Shown here piece by piece: positions 8,172 to 16,235 of a stretch of DNA of 64,000 bases. This DNA comes from JAKCDU01 sp035551615. GTDB lineage: Bacteria > Actinomycetota > Acidimicrobiia > Acidimicrobiales > Palsa-688. Both the position numbers and the translations under genes were made by a program. Below the pieces are notes generated by a model. It was not told where the DNA came from. It was given only the letters and a program-made list of their open reading frames with translations, and ran no database searches. Numbering within the stretch: position 1 is the stretch's first letter; each line of letters starts with the position of its first letter. Location: contig DASZNC010000075.1 of assembly GCA_035551615.1 (NCBI GenBank), positions 1 through 64,000 on the forward strand, given 5' to 3'.

Positions 8172-8893
8172 GCGCCGGGCTGGCGCTCGAGGGGGTCACC
8201 AAGGTGTACGGCAGCGGGGCGGCCGAGGTCCGGGCCCTGGCCGGCATCGACCTGACCGTGGCCCCGGGCGAACTGGTCGCCATCATGGGGCCGAGCGGAT
8301 CGGGCAAGAGCACGCTGCTCACCATCGCCGGCACCCTGGAGGAACCGACCACCGGCGATGTCCTCATCGACGGCCGGTCGGTGTCGTCGCTGAGCACGCG
8401 GGACCGGGCCGCCGTCCGCCGGCGGACGATCGGCTTCGTGTTCCAGGACTTCAACCTGCTGTCCGGGTTGACGGCGGCCGAGAACGTCAGCCTGCCCCTC
8501 GAACTGGACGGCCTCTCCACGCGCGAGGCCCGTCGCCAGGCCGCGGCCGCGCTCGAGGAGGTGGGCCTGGCCGAGCGGGCCGACCACTTCCCCGACGAGC
8601 TCTCCGGCGGCGAACGGCAGCGGGTGGCCATCGCCCGGGCGGTCGTGGGCGACCGCCACCTCCTACTGGCCGACGAGCCATCCGGCGCCCTGGACTCGGT
8701 GAACGCCGAGGGCGTCATGCGCCTGGTCCGCAACGCCTGCCACCGAGGCGTGACCGGAGTGGTTGTGACCCACGACGCCCAGCTGGCCTCCTGGGCCGAC
8801 CGGGTCGTGTTCATCCGGGACGGGCGGGTCGCCGACCAGACGGCGCCTCCGGCCAGCCCCGAGAGCCTGCTGACGCCGGGACCATCGCAGTGA
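8168..8893 (+). CDS. ABC transporter ATP-binding protein (MacB/LolD type)
   Basis: A 241-residue ATPase subunit. Visible motifs are Walker A GPSGSGKST (41-49), Q-loop VFQDFN (Q93), signature LSGGE (145-149), Walker B LLLADEPS (165-172) and the H-loop VTHD. The sequence is closest to the MacB/LolD/FtsE group, which powers mechanotransmission rather than classic import. It overlaps both neighbours (ATGA with the PadR gene, GTGA with the permease), so translation is probably coupled and the complex made in fixed ratio. It hydrolyses ATP on the cytosolic face to drive the permease encoded next. Confidence 0.95.
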   Translation: MSAGLALEGVTKVYGSGAAEVRALAGIDLTVAPGELVAIMGPSGSGKSTLLTIAGTLEEPTTGDVLIDGRSVSSLSTRDRAAVRRRTIGFVFQDFNLLSGLTAAENVSLPLELDGLSTREARRQAAAALEEVGLAERADHFPDELSGGERQRVAIARAVVGDRHLLLADEPSGALDSVNAEGVMRLVRNACHRGVTGVVVTHDAQLASWADRVVFIRDGRVADQTAPPASPESLLTPGPSQ

Positions 8894-11319
8894 CCATCAC
8901 CACCGAACGGCCGGCGCCGGCTGCGACGTCGGCCGGGTCGGGATCGAGCACGGCCCTCAGGCGCTGGTCCTGGCGCCTGTTCCGGAGGGAGTGGCGCCAA
9001 CAGGTCCTGGTCCTGCTCCTGCTGATCGTGGCGGTGGGGGCGACGGTGGCCGGCACCGCCATCGCCGCCAACGCCACCCCGATCCCGAACACCCAGTTCA
9101 TCGTCAACGGCACCGACCCGGACCTGTCCGCCCACGTCCAGACCATCCGGTCGCAGACCGGAGGCACGGTCGTGTACGAGACGAGCATCACCATCCCGGG
9201 CTCGCTCCTCCAGGTGAGCGTGCGGGCCGAGAACCCGGACGGCGCCATCGGGTTGGCCGCCGTGCACCTTCTGTCAGGGAAGCTGCCCACCGCTGCGGGC
9301 CAGGTGGCCATGACCAGCAAGGTGGCCGCCGAACTGGGCCTGTCCATCGGCCAGTCCTGGTCGGAGGGCGGCGTCTCCCGGGTGCTCGTGGGCCTGGTCC
9401 GCAACCCGAACAACTACGCCGACCAGTTCGCCCTCGTCATCCCGGGTCAGGTCCCGGCGCCTCAGCAGGTCATCATCTCGGCGCCGCCGCGCGACCAGAA
9501 CCTCCGGTTCCCGGGGATCGATCTGGGCATCAACTCCACCTCGTCGGCCAGTAAGGCGGCGGCCGCCCTGTTGGTGCTGACGCTGTCGACGCTGATGTTG
9601 ACCTTCGTCGGCCTGATCGCCAGCGCCGGCTTCTCGGTGATGGCGCAGCGCCGGCTGCGGGCGCTCGGGATGCTCGCCTCGGTCGGGGCCACCGACCGCC
9701 AGGTGCGCAACGTCATGCTGGCCAACGGGTTGATCGTCGGGAGCGCAGCCGGGCTGGTCGGTGGCGTGGTCGGGCTGATCGGCTGGTTGATCTACGCCCC
9801 CCACCTGGCCTACGCGGCCAGCCACGACGTGAGCCGGTGGAACCTCGAGTGGTGGGCCGTGATCCTGGCCGTCGGCCTGTCGGTCCTCACCTCGCTGGCC
9901 GCCGCCTGGTGGCCGGCCCGCCGGGTCGCCCGCATCTCGGTGGTCGCTGCGCTGTCGGGCCGGCCACCGGTCGCCCCGCCCACCCGCCGGCCGGCCGCCC
10001 TCGGAGTGGCGTTCCTGATCGTCGGGCTCGGCCTCATGACCGTCGGGCACCGGCAGGCCGTGCTCGTGGTGGTCAGCATCCTGTTCGCCACCGTCGGCTT
10101 GCTGCTGCTCACCCCGCTGGCCATCCGGTTGGCGGCCCGCCTGGCCGGGCGGTCACCGCTCGAGGTCCGGCTGGCCGTACGCGACCTGGCCCGATTCGAG
10201 TCGCGGTCGGCGGGCGCCCTGCGGGCCATCACCCTGGCCGTGGTCATCGCCGCCACCATCTCCATCGTTGCCGGCCGCCAGGAACGCCTGGCCCCGCAAC
10301 AGCACTACAACCTGGCCGCCAACGAAATGGTCGTCTACCTGTCCTCCAACGGGGTGGGGGCACCGGTGTCGATCGTCTCCGGATCGTCGATCTCCGACGC
10401 CACCAACGCGGTGTCGAGTATCGCCCACCAACTGGGGGCCAAGGCCGACCTGGAACTGGACCAGGCCGTCGATCTGGCCAATGAGACGCCTCAGGGATAT
10501 CAGGGTGCGTCTTTGGATCAGGTGGATACGTCCGGCAACCAGTTCTCGGACATGTACGTGCAGGGGCTGTACGTAGCCACACCGGAGCTGCTGCGGTACT
10601 ACGGCATCAGCGGGGTGAACCCGGACACGCAGATCCTGTCGTCACGGCGCGATCTCACGGGGCTGACGCTGACCGCCGGCGGGATGATCAAGGGGGACAG
10701 CTCGAACAAGTTGGTCAACAACCCGGTGGTGCAGCACGAACCAGGGCTGCCCGCCAACTCGTCGGAACCGAACACGCTGCTCACCGAGAGCGAGATGACC
10801 AAACTGGGCCTGACCATCGAGCCGGCCGGCTGGTTGCTGCGCACCTCGACGCCGCTGACTGACGCCCAGATCAGCAACGCCCGCAAAGCGGCCGCCGCCG
10901 CCGGCCTCACCATCGAGACCCGGAACGGCTCGAGCACCCTGGCCTCGATCGGCAACGACTTCACCGCCGGCGGCGTGATCCTCGCCCTCGGGGTCCTGGC
11001 CATGACCATCGGGCTGATCCGGTCAGAAACGGCCAACGACCTGCGCACCCTGGCCGCCACCGGGGCCTCGCCCCGCACCCGGCGAAAGCTCACCGCGTGC
11101 ACCGCCGGCGCCCTGGCCTTCCTCGGTGCCCTGTGCGGGGTGGTCGGCGCCTACGCCTCGATGGTCGCCTGGTTCCACAGCAGCCTGTCGTCGCTCGACC
11201 ACGTGCCCTTCGCTGATCTGGCCGTACTGCTCATCGGCTTCCCGATCGTCGCCGCCGTCGGCGGGTGGGTGTTCGCCGGCCGGGAACCGGCCGGTCTCGG
11301 CCGGCGGCCGCTGGAATAG
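8890..11319 (+). CDS. ABC transporter permease, FtsX-like (two FtsX domains)
   Basis: An 809-residue integral membrane protein. One N-terminal helix (about 37-57) is followed by a large extracytoplasmic domain, a three-helix FtsX block with the family phrase LRALGMLASVGATDRQVRNVMLANG, a further helical pair, a second external domain, and a final FtsX block with LRTLAATGASPRTRRKLT. This duplicated layout is typical of actinobacterial antibiotic-efflux or lipoprotein/envelope transporters. GTG 8890 is the start because it forms a GTGA overlap with the ATPase stop; the frame stays open far upstream but there it is only the antisense-phase shadow of the ATPase gene. Substrate unknown. Confidence 0.92.
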   Translation: MTITTERPAPAATSAGSGSSTALRRWSWRLFRREWRQQVLVLLLLIVAVGATVAGTAIAANATPIPNTQFIVNGTDPDLSAHVQTIRSQTGGTVVYETSITIPGSLLQVSVRAENPDGAIGLAAVHLLSGKLPTAAGQVAMTSKVAAELGLSIGQSWSEGGVSRVLVGLVRNPNNYADQFALVIPGQVPAPQQVIISAPPRDQNLRFPGIDLGINSTSSASKAAAALLVLTLSTLMLTFVGLIASAGFSVMAQRRLRALGMLASVGATDRQVRNVMLANGLIVGSAAGLVGGVVGLIGWLIYAPHLAYAASHDVSRWNLEWWAVILAVGLSVLTSLAAAWWPARRVARISVVAALSGRPPVAPPTRRPAALGVAFLIVGLGLMTVGHRQAVLVVVSILFATVGLLLLTPLAIRLAARLAGRSPLEVRLAVRDLARFESRSAGALRAITLAVVIAATISIVAGRQERLAPQQHYNLAANEMVVYLSSNGVGAPVSIVSGSSISDATNAVSSIAHQLGAKADLELDQAVDLANETPQGYQGASLDQVDTSGNQFSDMYVQGLYVATPELLRYYGISGVNPDTQILSSRRDLTGLTLTAGGMIKGDSSNKLVNNPVVQHEPGLPANSSEPNTLLTESEMTKLGLTIEPAGWLLRTSTPLTDAQISNARKAAAAAGLTIETRNGSSTLASIGNDFTAGGVILALGVLAMTIGLIRSETANDLRTLAATGASPRTRRKLTACTAGALAFLGALCGVVGAYASMVAWFHSSLSSLDHVPFADLAVLLIGFPIVAAVGGWVFAGREPAGLGRRPLE

Positions 11320-11570
11320 CCGGGCTTCTGCCGGCGCCCGGGGCGCGGGGGCGGATGGTGCGCGGCGCGCCGGCGATGTGCGGGGCGCGCCGGCGCAGGA
11401 CGAACGGCTGGGCGGCGGTACTGGGCGGGCGGCAGCACTGGGCGGGCGGCAGCACTGGGCTGCGGGTGGGCGGGACGCCAGCCCTGAGCCGGGAGCCGGC
11501 CCGGTCGAGCCGCCGGTCGTGGCCCGTCCGGGAGCGATTCGCGTCAACGCGCGCGAGGGGTGAGGCCGGG
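11320..11570. repeat. Short GC-rich tandem repeats downstream of the permease gene
   Basis: No gene is visible. Two kinds of tandem repeat stand out. TGCGSGGCGCGCCGGCG occurs at 11359-11375 and 11379-11395 (period 20, one mismatch). ACTGGGCGGGCGGCAGC occurs twice head to tail at 11420-11436 and 11437-11453, with a partial third copy following. These look like slippage products in neutral DNA. Together with the hairpins at 11571-11673 they fill the gap before the ArsR-type promoter. Confidence 0.7.
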
Positions 11571-11610
11571 TTGACGCGCAGAACTCCCGAATTGGAGTTC
11601 TGCGCGTCAA
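11571..11610. repeat. Perfect 17-bp inverted repeat (hairpin element)
   Basis: TTGACGCGCAGAACTCC at 11571-11587 is followed, after 6 bases, by its exact reverse complement at 11594-11610. The arms start with TTGACGCG, the same outer sequence as the second hairpin at 11632-11673. It lacks a T-run and is more than 250 bases from the permease stop, so it is more like a small repeated palindromic element (REP-like) than an ordinary terminator. Confidence 0.85.
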
Positions 11611-11631
11611 TCGATTTGGGGCCGGATCTGG

Positions 11632-11673
11632 ATTGACGCGTAGAACTCCAAATCGGGCTATCTGCGCGTCAAT
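11632..11673. repeat. Second hairpin of the same family, imperfect
   Basis: ATTGACGCGTAGA at 11632-11644 pairs with TCTGCGCGTCAAT at 11661-11673 with one mismatch, around a 16-base loop. The outer arm and the inner AACTCC text are shared with the hairpin at 11571-11610, so the two are diverged copies of one element, 21 bases apart. Function unknown. Confidence 0.75.
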
Positions 11674-11730
11674 CCCGCCTCGGGTGCCGCGCGCGCTGTC
11701 CGAATTCGTTCCCCGTACGGCCGCCACCCC

Positions 11731-11787
11731 TTGACAGGCAGCCATTCGGCTGCATATCGTGGATTTTAGGCAGCTTACTGGCTGCCT
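11731..11787 (+). promoter_or_regulatory. Promoter with twin operator-like palindromes for the ArsR-AHSA1 gene
   Basis: A consensus -35 TTGACA lies at 11731-11736; TATCGT at 11755-11760 is a possible -10 (18 bp spacer). Two 20-bp sites of the form AGGCAGC-N6-GCTGCNT occupy 11736-11755 and 11768-11787; the second has perfect 7-bp arms. Their centres are 32 bp apart, about three helical turns, so two dimers would sit on one face of the DNA and cover the promoter. Confidence 0.75.
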
Positions 11788-11807
11788 ATTCACACTAGAA
11801 GGTAGAC

Positions 11808-12593
11808 GTGGAAGAGATCTTCCGGGCCCTCGCCGACCCGGTCCGCCGCCGACTGCTCGACCGGTTGAACGAGCACAACGGTCAGACCCTGGTTCAACTC
11901 TGCTCCGGGCTGGACATGGCCCGGCAGTCGGTGAGCAAGCACTTGGCCGTCCTGGAGGGGGCCGGATTGATCACCTCCCGGCGCGACGGTCGGGAGAAGT
12001 TGCACTACCTGAACGCCGCTCCCATCCACGACATCGCCGACAGATGGATCAGCCGTTACGACCGGGGCCGGGCCGCCGCCCTGTCCGCTCTCAAGAAAAC
12101 GTTGGAGGCCACCACCATGACATTCGTCTACGAGACCTACATCCGGACCACCCCCGAGCGGCTCTGGCAGGCGCTCACCGAGCCCGCCTTCCTCGAGCAG
12201 TACTGGGGGCTGCATTTCGACACCGACTGGGAGAAGGGCTCGACGATGGTCGTGGTGCAGGGCGACATCCGCATCAGCGATCCCGAGCAGGTCGTGCTGG
12301 AGGCGGAGCCGTTCCGCCGCTTGGCCTACACGTGGCACACGTTCACCCCGGAGTGGGCGACGGCCAACAACGTGGCCGAGGAGCTGCGGGCCAGATACGC
12401 ATCCGAAGCCCGGTCCAAGGTGCTGTTCGAGATCGACGACGCCGGACTGGACCCGGGCACTGTGAAGCTGACCGTCCTTCATGACGGATTCGACGAGGGC
12501 AGCCAGGTCCTCGAGGGCGTACGGCATGGCTGGCCGGCGCTCATGGCCAAGCTCAAGACGCTGCTCGAGACGGGCTCCGTTCTGGCCATCTGA
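11808..12593 (+). CDS. ArsR-type regulator fused to an AHSA1/SRPBCC ligand-binding domain
   Basis: A 261-residue two-domain protein. Residues 1-95 are an ArsR-family winged helix: FRALADPVRRRLLDRL, then MARQSVSKHLAVLEGAGLI as recognition helix, then the beta-wing SRRDGREKLHYLN. No metal-binding Cys motif (ELCVCDL) is present. Residues about 105-261 form an AHSA1-like SRPBCC domain (YIRTTPERLWQALTEPAFLEQYWG). Such fusions likely sense a small hydrophobic ligand in the SRPBCC cavity. Start is GTG 11808 with AGAAGG at 11797-11802. Twin palindromes over its promoter suggest autoregulation. No target gene other than itself is obvious. Confidence 0.9.
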   Translation: MEEIFRALADPVRRRLLDRLNEHNGQTLVQLCSGLDMARQSVSKHLAVLEGAGLITSRRDGREKLHYLNAAPIHDIADRWISRYDRGRAAALSALKKTLEATTMTFVYETYIRTTPERLWQALTEPAFLEQYWGLHFDTDWEKGSTMVVVQGDIRISDPEQVVLEAEPFRRLAYTWHTFTPEWATANNVAEELRARYASEARSKVLFEIDDAGLDPGTVKLTVLHDGFDEGSQVLEGVRHGWPALMAKLKTLLETGSVLAI

Positions 12594-12616
12594 ACGCTCG
12601 GCGTCGCTACCCTGGC

Positions 12617-12997
12617 TTGGTTGTGGCCGCCGACCGTGTCCCACTCGAAAGCACCCGCGTCGACCGGTGGTTGTGGTCGGTGCGAGTGTTCAAGACCCGG
12701 ACCCTCGCCACCGAGGCGTGCCGGGCCGGACACGTCGCCGTCAACCGGACAGTCACCAAGCCGGCCACGCCGGTCAAGGCGGGCGACGTCGTCACCATCC
12801 GGGTGGATGGGCGCGACCGGGTACTCGAAGTGGTCCGGGTGATCGAGAACCGGGTGGGCGCGCCCATAGCCGGCGAGTGCGTGGTCGACCACAGCCCGCC
12901 GGCTCCGCCCCGCCAACCCAGCTTCGAGCGTGATCCGTCCGCCGGCCGGCCCACCAAGCGGGACCGGCGCCAGATCGACCGCCTCCGCCAGCGCTGA
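12617..12997 (+). CDS. S4-domain RNA-binding protein (Hsp15/RqcP-like)
   Basis: A 126-residue basic protein with an N-terminal S4 RNA-binding domain: RVDRWLWSVRVFKTRTLATEA, then AGHVAVNRTVTKPATPVKAGDVVTI. This is the Hsp15/RqcP pattern; such proteins bind 50S ribosomal subunits and act on stalled nascent chains. The C-terminal tail is basic and Pro-rich and ends RRQIDRLRQR. TTG 12617 or GTG 12623 is the start; neither has a good ribosome site. It follows the ArsR fusion by 23 bases on the same strand. Its last 38 or so bases, including the stop, recur downstream at 13052-13092. Confidence 0.85.
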   Translation: MVVAADRVPLESTRVDRWLWSVRVFKTRTLATEACRAGHVAVNRTVTKPATPVKAGDVVTIRVDGRDRVLEVVRVIENRVGAPIAGECVVDHSPPAPPRQPSFERDPSAGRPTKRDRRQIDRLRQR

Positions 12998-13051
12998 CAC
13001 CAACCACCCGGCCACTGCGACCGCCCGCGCCGCCGACCGCCGGTGCCCGAT

Positions 13052-13092
13052 GGGACCGGCGCAGATCGGCCGCCTCCGCCCGCGCTGACGCC
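13052..13092 (+). repeat. Partial duplicate of the 3' end of the S4-domain gene
   Basis: This 41-bp stretch matches the last 42 bases around the S4 gene stop (12960-13001) with one base deleted and three substitutions, including the stop codon TGA itself. Short blocks of the same tail, CCAACCCAGCTTC and CCACCAAGCGG, also recur nearby (about 13096 and 13165). The spacer to the reductase gene is therefore partly made of decayed copies of the upstream gene end. Confidence 0.8.
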
Positions 13093-13195
13093 ATCCCAAC
13101 CCAGCTTCCCCGACCCAGCCTCCCCGACCCGGCCGCCCCCGACCCCGGCGGCCCACGCCTGCCCCACCAAGCGGACGCCGGGTAGCGTGCCGCCG

Positions 13196-14200
13196 GTGCG
13201 TTACATCGTGTACGGCGCCGGCGCCATCGGCGGTCTGGCCGGCGGCCGGATGGCCGAGAGCGGGGCCGACGTGGTCCTCATCGCCCGGGGCGCCCACGCC
13301 GCCGCCATTGCCGCCGACGGGCTGACCGTCGTCTCCGGCGAGGGCACCCGCCGGATCGACGTACCGGTCGTCACCGACCCGGCCGGCACCAGGATCGAGC
13401 CGGGCGACGTGGTCCTGATGGGCGTGAAGTCGCACCAGACGGCCGCCGCCCTCGACGCCCTGCAGCCGGTCGCCCCGCCGCAGACGGTCATCGCCTGTCT
13501 GCAGAACGGCGTGGACAACGAGCGGGCCTCGTTGCGCCTGTTCCCCCGCGTATACGGCGTCTGCGTGATGTGCCCGGCCACCCACCTCGAGCCGGGTGTC
13601 GTCCAGCAGGACTCCGTTCCGGTCCCCGGCCTGCTCGACATCGGCCGCTTCCCCGGGACCACGGCGCCCGTGCCCGACGGACCGGCGACGACCGCCGACC
13701 CCACCCGGTCGACCATCGCCGAGGCGTTCCGGGCGGCCGGCTTCGACTCCGTCGAGCGGGACGACATCATGCGCTGGAAGTACCGCAAGCTGCTCATGAA
13801 CGTTGGGAATGCGGCCCAGGCCCTGCTGGCCGGCGAGGATGGCATCGCCGTGGCCGACGCGGCGGCGGCCGAGGCGGAGACCTGCCTGCAGGCGGCCGGG
13901 ATCGACTGCGCCTCCGAGGACGAGGACCGGGCGCGGCGGGCCCGCATCATGCGGATCGTCGACATCCCCGGCCACCCCCGGGGCGGCGGGTCCAGCTGGC
14001 AGAGCCTGCGACGGGGCACCGGGTCCATCGAGAGCGACTACCTGAACGGGGAGATCTCGCTCCTCGGCCGGCTGCACGGTGTGGCCACGCCGATCAACGA
14101 CCTGCTCAGGCACCTGGCCACCGAAGCGGCCCGCCGCGGCGACCCGCCCGGCACCATGACCGGGGCCGAATTCGAAGCCCGCCTGACCCCAGCCGAATAG
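13196..14200 (+). CDS. PanE/ApbA-family ketopantoate reductase-like protein
   Basis: A 334-residue NADPH-dependent reductase of the 2-dehydropantoate 2-reductase family. The N-terminus has the Rossmann motif GAGAIGG (residues 7-13), then the mid-domain LQNGVDNE and the helical C-terminal domain with RWKYRKLLMNVGNA, where the conserved Lys and Asn bind the substrate, and SSWQSL near the end. Family members make pantoate for coenzyme A, but actinobacteria often carry several paralogues with other substrates, so I do not assign panE. GTG 13196 is the start because the Rossmann strand must begin there; the long Pro-rich frame upstream is not coding. Confidence 0.88.
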   Translation: MRYIVYGAGAIGGLAGGRMAESGADVVLIARGAHAAAIAADGLTVVSGEGTRRIDVPVVTDPAGTRIEPGDVVLMGVKSHQTAAALDALQPVAPPQTVIACLQNGVDNERASLRLFPRVYGVCVMCPATHLEPGVVQQDSVPVPGLLDIGRFPGTTAPVPDGPATTADPTRSTIAEAFRAAGFDSVERDDIMRWKYRKLLMNVGNAAQALLAGEDGIAVADAAAAEAETCLQAAGIDCASEDEDRARRARIMRIVDIPGHPRGGGSSWQSLRRGTGSIESDYLNGEISLLGRLHGVATPINDLLRHLATEAARRGDPPGTMTGAEFEARLTPAE

Positions 14201-14244
14201 GACCGCCCGCCCGCCCGCCTGTCCGGCCGACTCGAGCCCCCTTC

Positions 14245-14264
14245 GCCTGAACCGAGCCGAATAG
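14245..14264 (+). repeat. Partial duplicate of the 3' end of the PanE-like gene
   Basis: Bases 14245-14264 match 14181-14200, the last 20 bases of the reductase gene including TAG, at 18 of 20 positions, 64 bp downstream. The same type of 3'-end copy follows the S4 gene at 13052-13092. Confidence 0.65.
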
Positions 14265-14270
14265 AGCCCT

Positions 14271-15173
14271 TCAGTCGCCCGCCGAGCTGGTCCTCGCCGT
14301 CGACCGCTTCAACAGGTCGGCCATCTCCCCGCCGTCGCCGAACAGTTCGGCCCGCCAGCGGTCGAGCAGGTCCGTGGCGTCGTGGTCATCGGGGTGGAAG
14401 TCGGGCCGGTTGTAGTCGTTGAGGCGGCGCCAGACGTCCCGGGTGAAGAACGGGTTGTCCCGCAGCCGGCGCAGGCTGGACCACAGCCGCTTCGGGTTGC
14501 GCCCATTGGGATCCTTGACCAGGGACAGCACGGTCGATCCGAACAACGAGGCCAGGAAGATGACCGTCGTCGCCCGCATCGTGTGGATGCGCAGGCGGTT
14601 GTCGCCGCAGACCGTCTGGTAGACGTCGAAGGCGACCGCCTTGTGCTCGCTCTCCTCCACCGCGTGCCAGAGGAAGATGTGGCGGACCTCCGGTATGCGC
14701 GACAGGGCCTGGGCCCGCTCGTCGCCCAGGAGCACCTCGGCGATGGTCGCCGTGTAGTGCTCGAGGGCGGCGGTGACCGCCAACTGGACGTTCTCGGGCG
14801 CCTTGCGGGCCAACCGGTCGAGGCCGACCTTGGTCCGCCGGTCGACGAACGCGGTCGGGTAGCCGTGGTGCTGGAGCCGCTCGTTGAACCGGCGGTGCTC
14901 CCGCCCGTGGATGGCTTCCTGGCCGATGAACGCACCGACCTGCTTCTTCAGTTGCGGGTCCTCGATCTGGTCGCGGTAGTTGCGGACCGCCTGCACGAAG
15001 AAGTCCTCACCCTCGGGGAAGAACGATGACAGCATGCTGAGCAGGTGGCTGACCACCAGGTCGCCTTCGGCGAAGTACTTCGGGAGATCGCTCTCCGGGT
15101 AGTCGAAGGCGATGCGCCGGGTGTGCACATCCCGCTCGGGAATCGGTCGCTGGGGGGTGGTTACAGCAGCCAC
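14271..15173 (-). CDS. Predicted metal-dependent hydrolase (PF10118 family, COG3687)
   Basis: A 300-residue protein matching the PF10118 family of putative metal-dependent hydrolases. Metal-ligand-like residues form a ferritin-like pattern: QEAIHGREHRRFN, EHYTATIAE and HAVEESEHKAVAFD, suggesting a carboxylate-bridged di-metal site in a helical bundle. This reading is inference; the biochemical role of the family is not known to me. A hydrophobic stretch about TVIFLASLFGSTVLSLV may associate with the membrane. Start GTG 15173 is supported by AGGAGGT just upstream on the minus strand. It is divergent from the DUF929 gene at 15275. Confidence 0.85.
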   Translation of the reverse strand: MAAVTTPQRPIPERDVHTRRIAFDYPESDLPKYFAEGDLVVSHLLSMLSSFFPEGEDFFVQAVRNYRDQIEDPQLKKQVGAFIGQEAIHGREHRRFNERLQHHGYPTAFVDRRTKVGLDRLARKAPENVQLAVTAALEHYTATIAEVLLGDERAQALSRIPEVRHIFLWHAVEESEHKAVAFDVYQTVCGDNRLRIHTMRATTVIFLASLFGSTVLSLVKDPNGRNPKRLWSSLRRLRDNPFFTRDVWRRLNDYNRPDFHPDDHDATDLLDRWRAELFGDGGEMADLLKRSTARTSSAGD

Positions 15174-15274
15174 AAGACCTCCTTAAGGACCTTCTCAGTC
15201 TTTTCCTACCCAACGTACAGATAACTGACGATCGGCGCCGGACGACCTCCGGCTCGTTCTTCTAGGATGCCCGC

Positions 15275-16204
15275 GTGTCCAACACCCCCGTTCCCCCCAG
15301 GGGCGGCAAAGGCCGCAACCAGAAAGGCCGGCCCGGCTCGTCGCAGAAGGGCCGGGCCGCCCGCCAGGCCCGCCAGCGCCGGAATCGGCTCATGATCTAC
15401 GGAGCGGTCGTCGTCGCCGTGGCCGTCGTCGTGGTCGTCGTGGTCCTCGCCGTGGGCGGGTCGTCGAGCGGTTCCCTCCGCCACCCGGCGCCGGCCGCCG
15501 ACGTGCAGAAGATAACCAACGTGCCGGTGGCCACCCTGACCGCCGCCTCCGGCCTGGCCAACCTGTACGGGGCGACCAACGCGGCCTCGCCCAGCATCAA
15601 GACGCTGGGGTCGAACGGCAAGCCCGAGCTGCTCTACATCGGCGCCGAGTTCTGCCCGATCTGCGCCACCGAGCGGTGGCCGATGATCGTGGCCCTCTCC
15701 CACTTCGGCACCTTCACCAACCTGCAGGAGACGCACTCTGCGGTGACCGATGGCAACATCCCGACCTGGTCCTTTTACGGAAGCACCTACACGAGCCAGT
15801 ACTTCACGTTCCGGCCGGTCGAGAACGAGACCAACACCGAGAAGCTGCTGGAAACGCCCACCTCGACGGAGAACCAGATCTGGTCGACCTACTTCAACGG
15901 CAGCCAGAGCTTCCCGTTCATCGACTTCGATCAGAAGTTCGTCCTGGCCACCGAGCAGTACCCGGACACGACCCTCGAGGGCCACTCGTTCCAGGACATC
16001 CTGAGCGCCGTCGGGTCCAACGACAACACCATCGGTAACTACGTCGACGGGGCCGCCGCCGTCTTCACCAAGTACCTGTGCAACATGGACGGCAACCAAC
16101 CGGCCAACGTCTGCACCGCCGTCAAGAACGTGCCTGCGGCCATCTCCGCCCAGGGTTCGGGGGGGGCCAGTTCGACTCCCGGTGGCCAGACCAGCGGCGG
16201 TTAG
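15275..16204 (+). CDS. DUF929 family membrane-anchored thioredoxin-like protein
   Basis: A 309-residue protein with a long basic cytosolic leader (1-38), one membrane helix (about 40-60, very Val-rich) and an extracytoplasmic domain. The domain shows YIGAEFCPICATERWPM, a CxxC (C127, C130) placed as in thioredoxin folds, which identifies the DUF929 family. It is likely a DsbA-like oxidase or isomerase for secreted proteins. Start GTG 15275. The VKOR-family gene begins 31 bases after its stop on the same strand; VKOR proteins reoxidise DsbA-like partners using quinone, so the two form a plausible disulfide-forming pair. Confidence 0.88.
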   Translation: MSNTPVPPRGGKGRNQKGRPGSSQKGRAARQARQRRNRLMIYGAVVVAVAVVVVVVVLAVGGSSSGSLRHPAPAADVQKITNVPVATLTAASGLANLYGATNAASPSIKTLGSNGKPELLYIGAEFCPICATERWPMIVALSHFGTFTNLQETHSAVTDGNIPTWSFYGSTYTSQYFTFRPVENETNTEKLLETPTSTENQIWSTYFNGSQSFPFIDFDQKFVLATEQYPDTTLEGHSFQDILSAVGSNDNTIGNYVDGAAAVFTKYLCNMDGNQPANVCTAVKNVPAAISAQGSGGASSTPGGQTSGG

Positions 16205-16235
16205 GCGGGACAGAAGCGGTCCCAGAGGGCCGGCC

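Noticed and set aside
8140..8889. N-terminal extension of the permease through the ATPase gene
   Set aside because: The ATPase gene is in another frame with all ABC motifs; GTG 8890 gives the natural GTGA overlap.
13043..13195. Pro-rich N-terminal extension of the PanE-like protein
   Set aside because: A Rossmann protein starts with its first strand; the leader is low-complexity spacer containing a copy of the S4 gene end.
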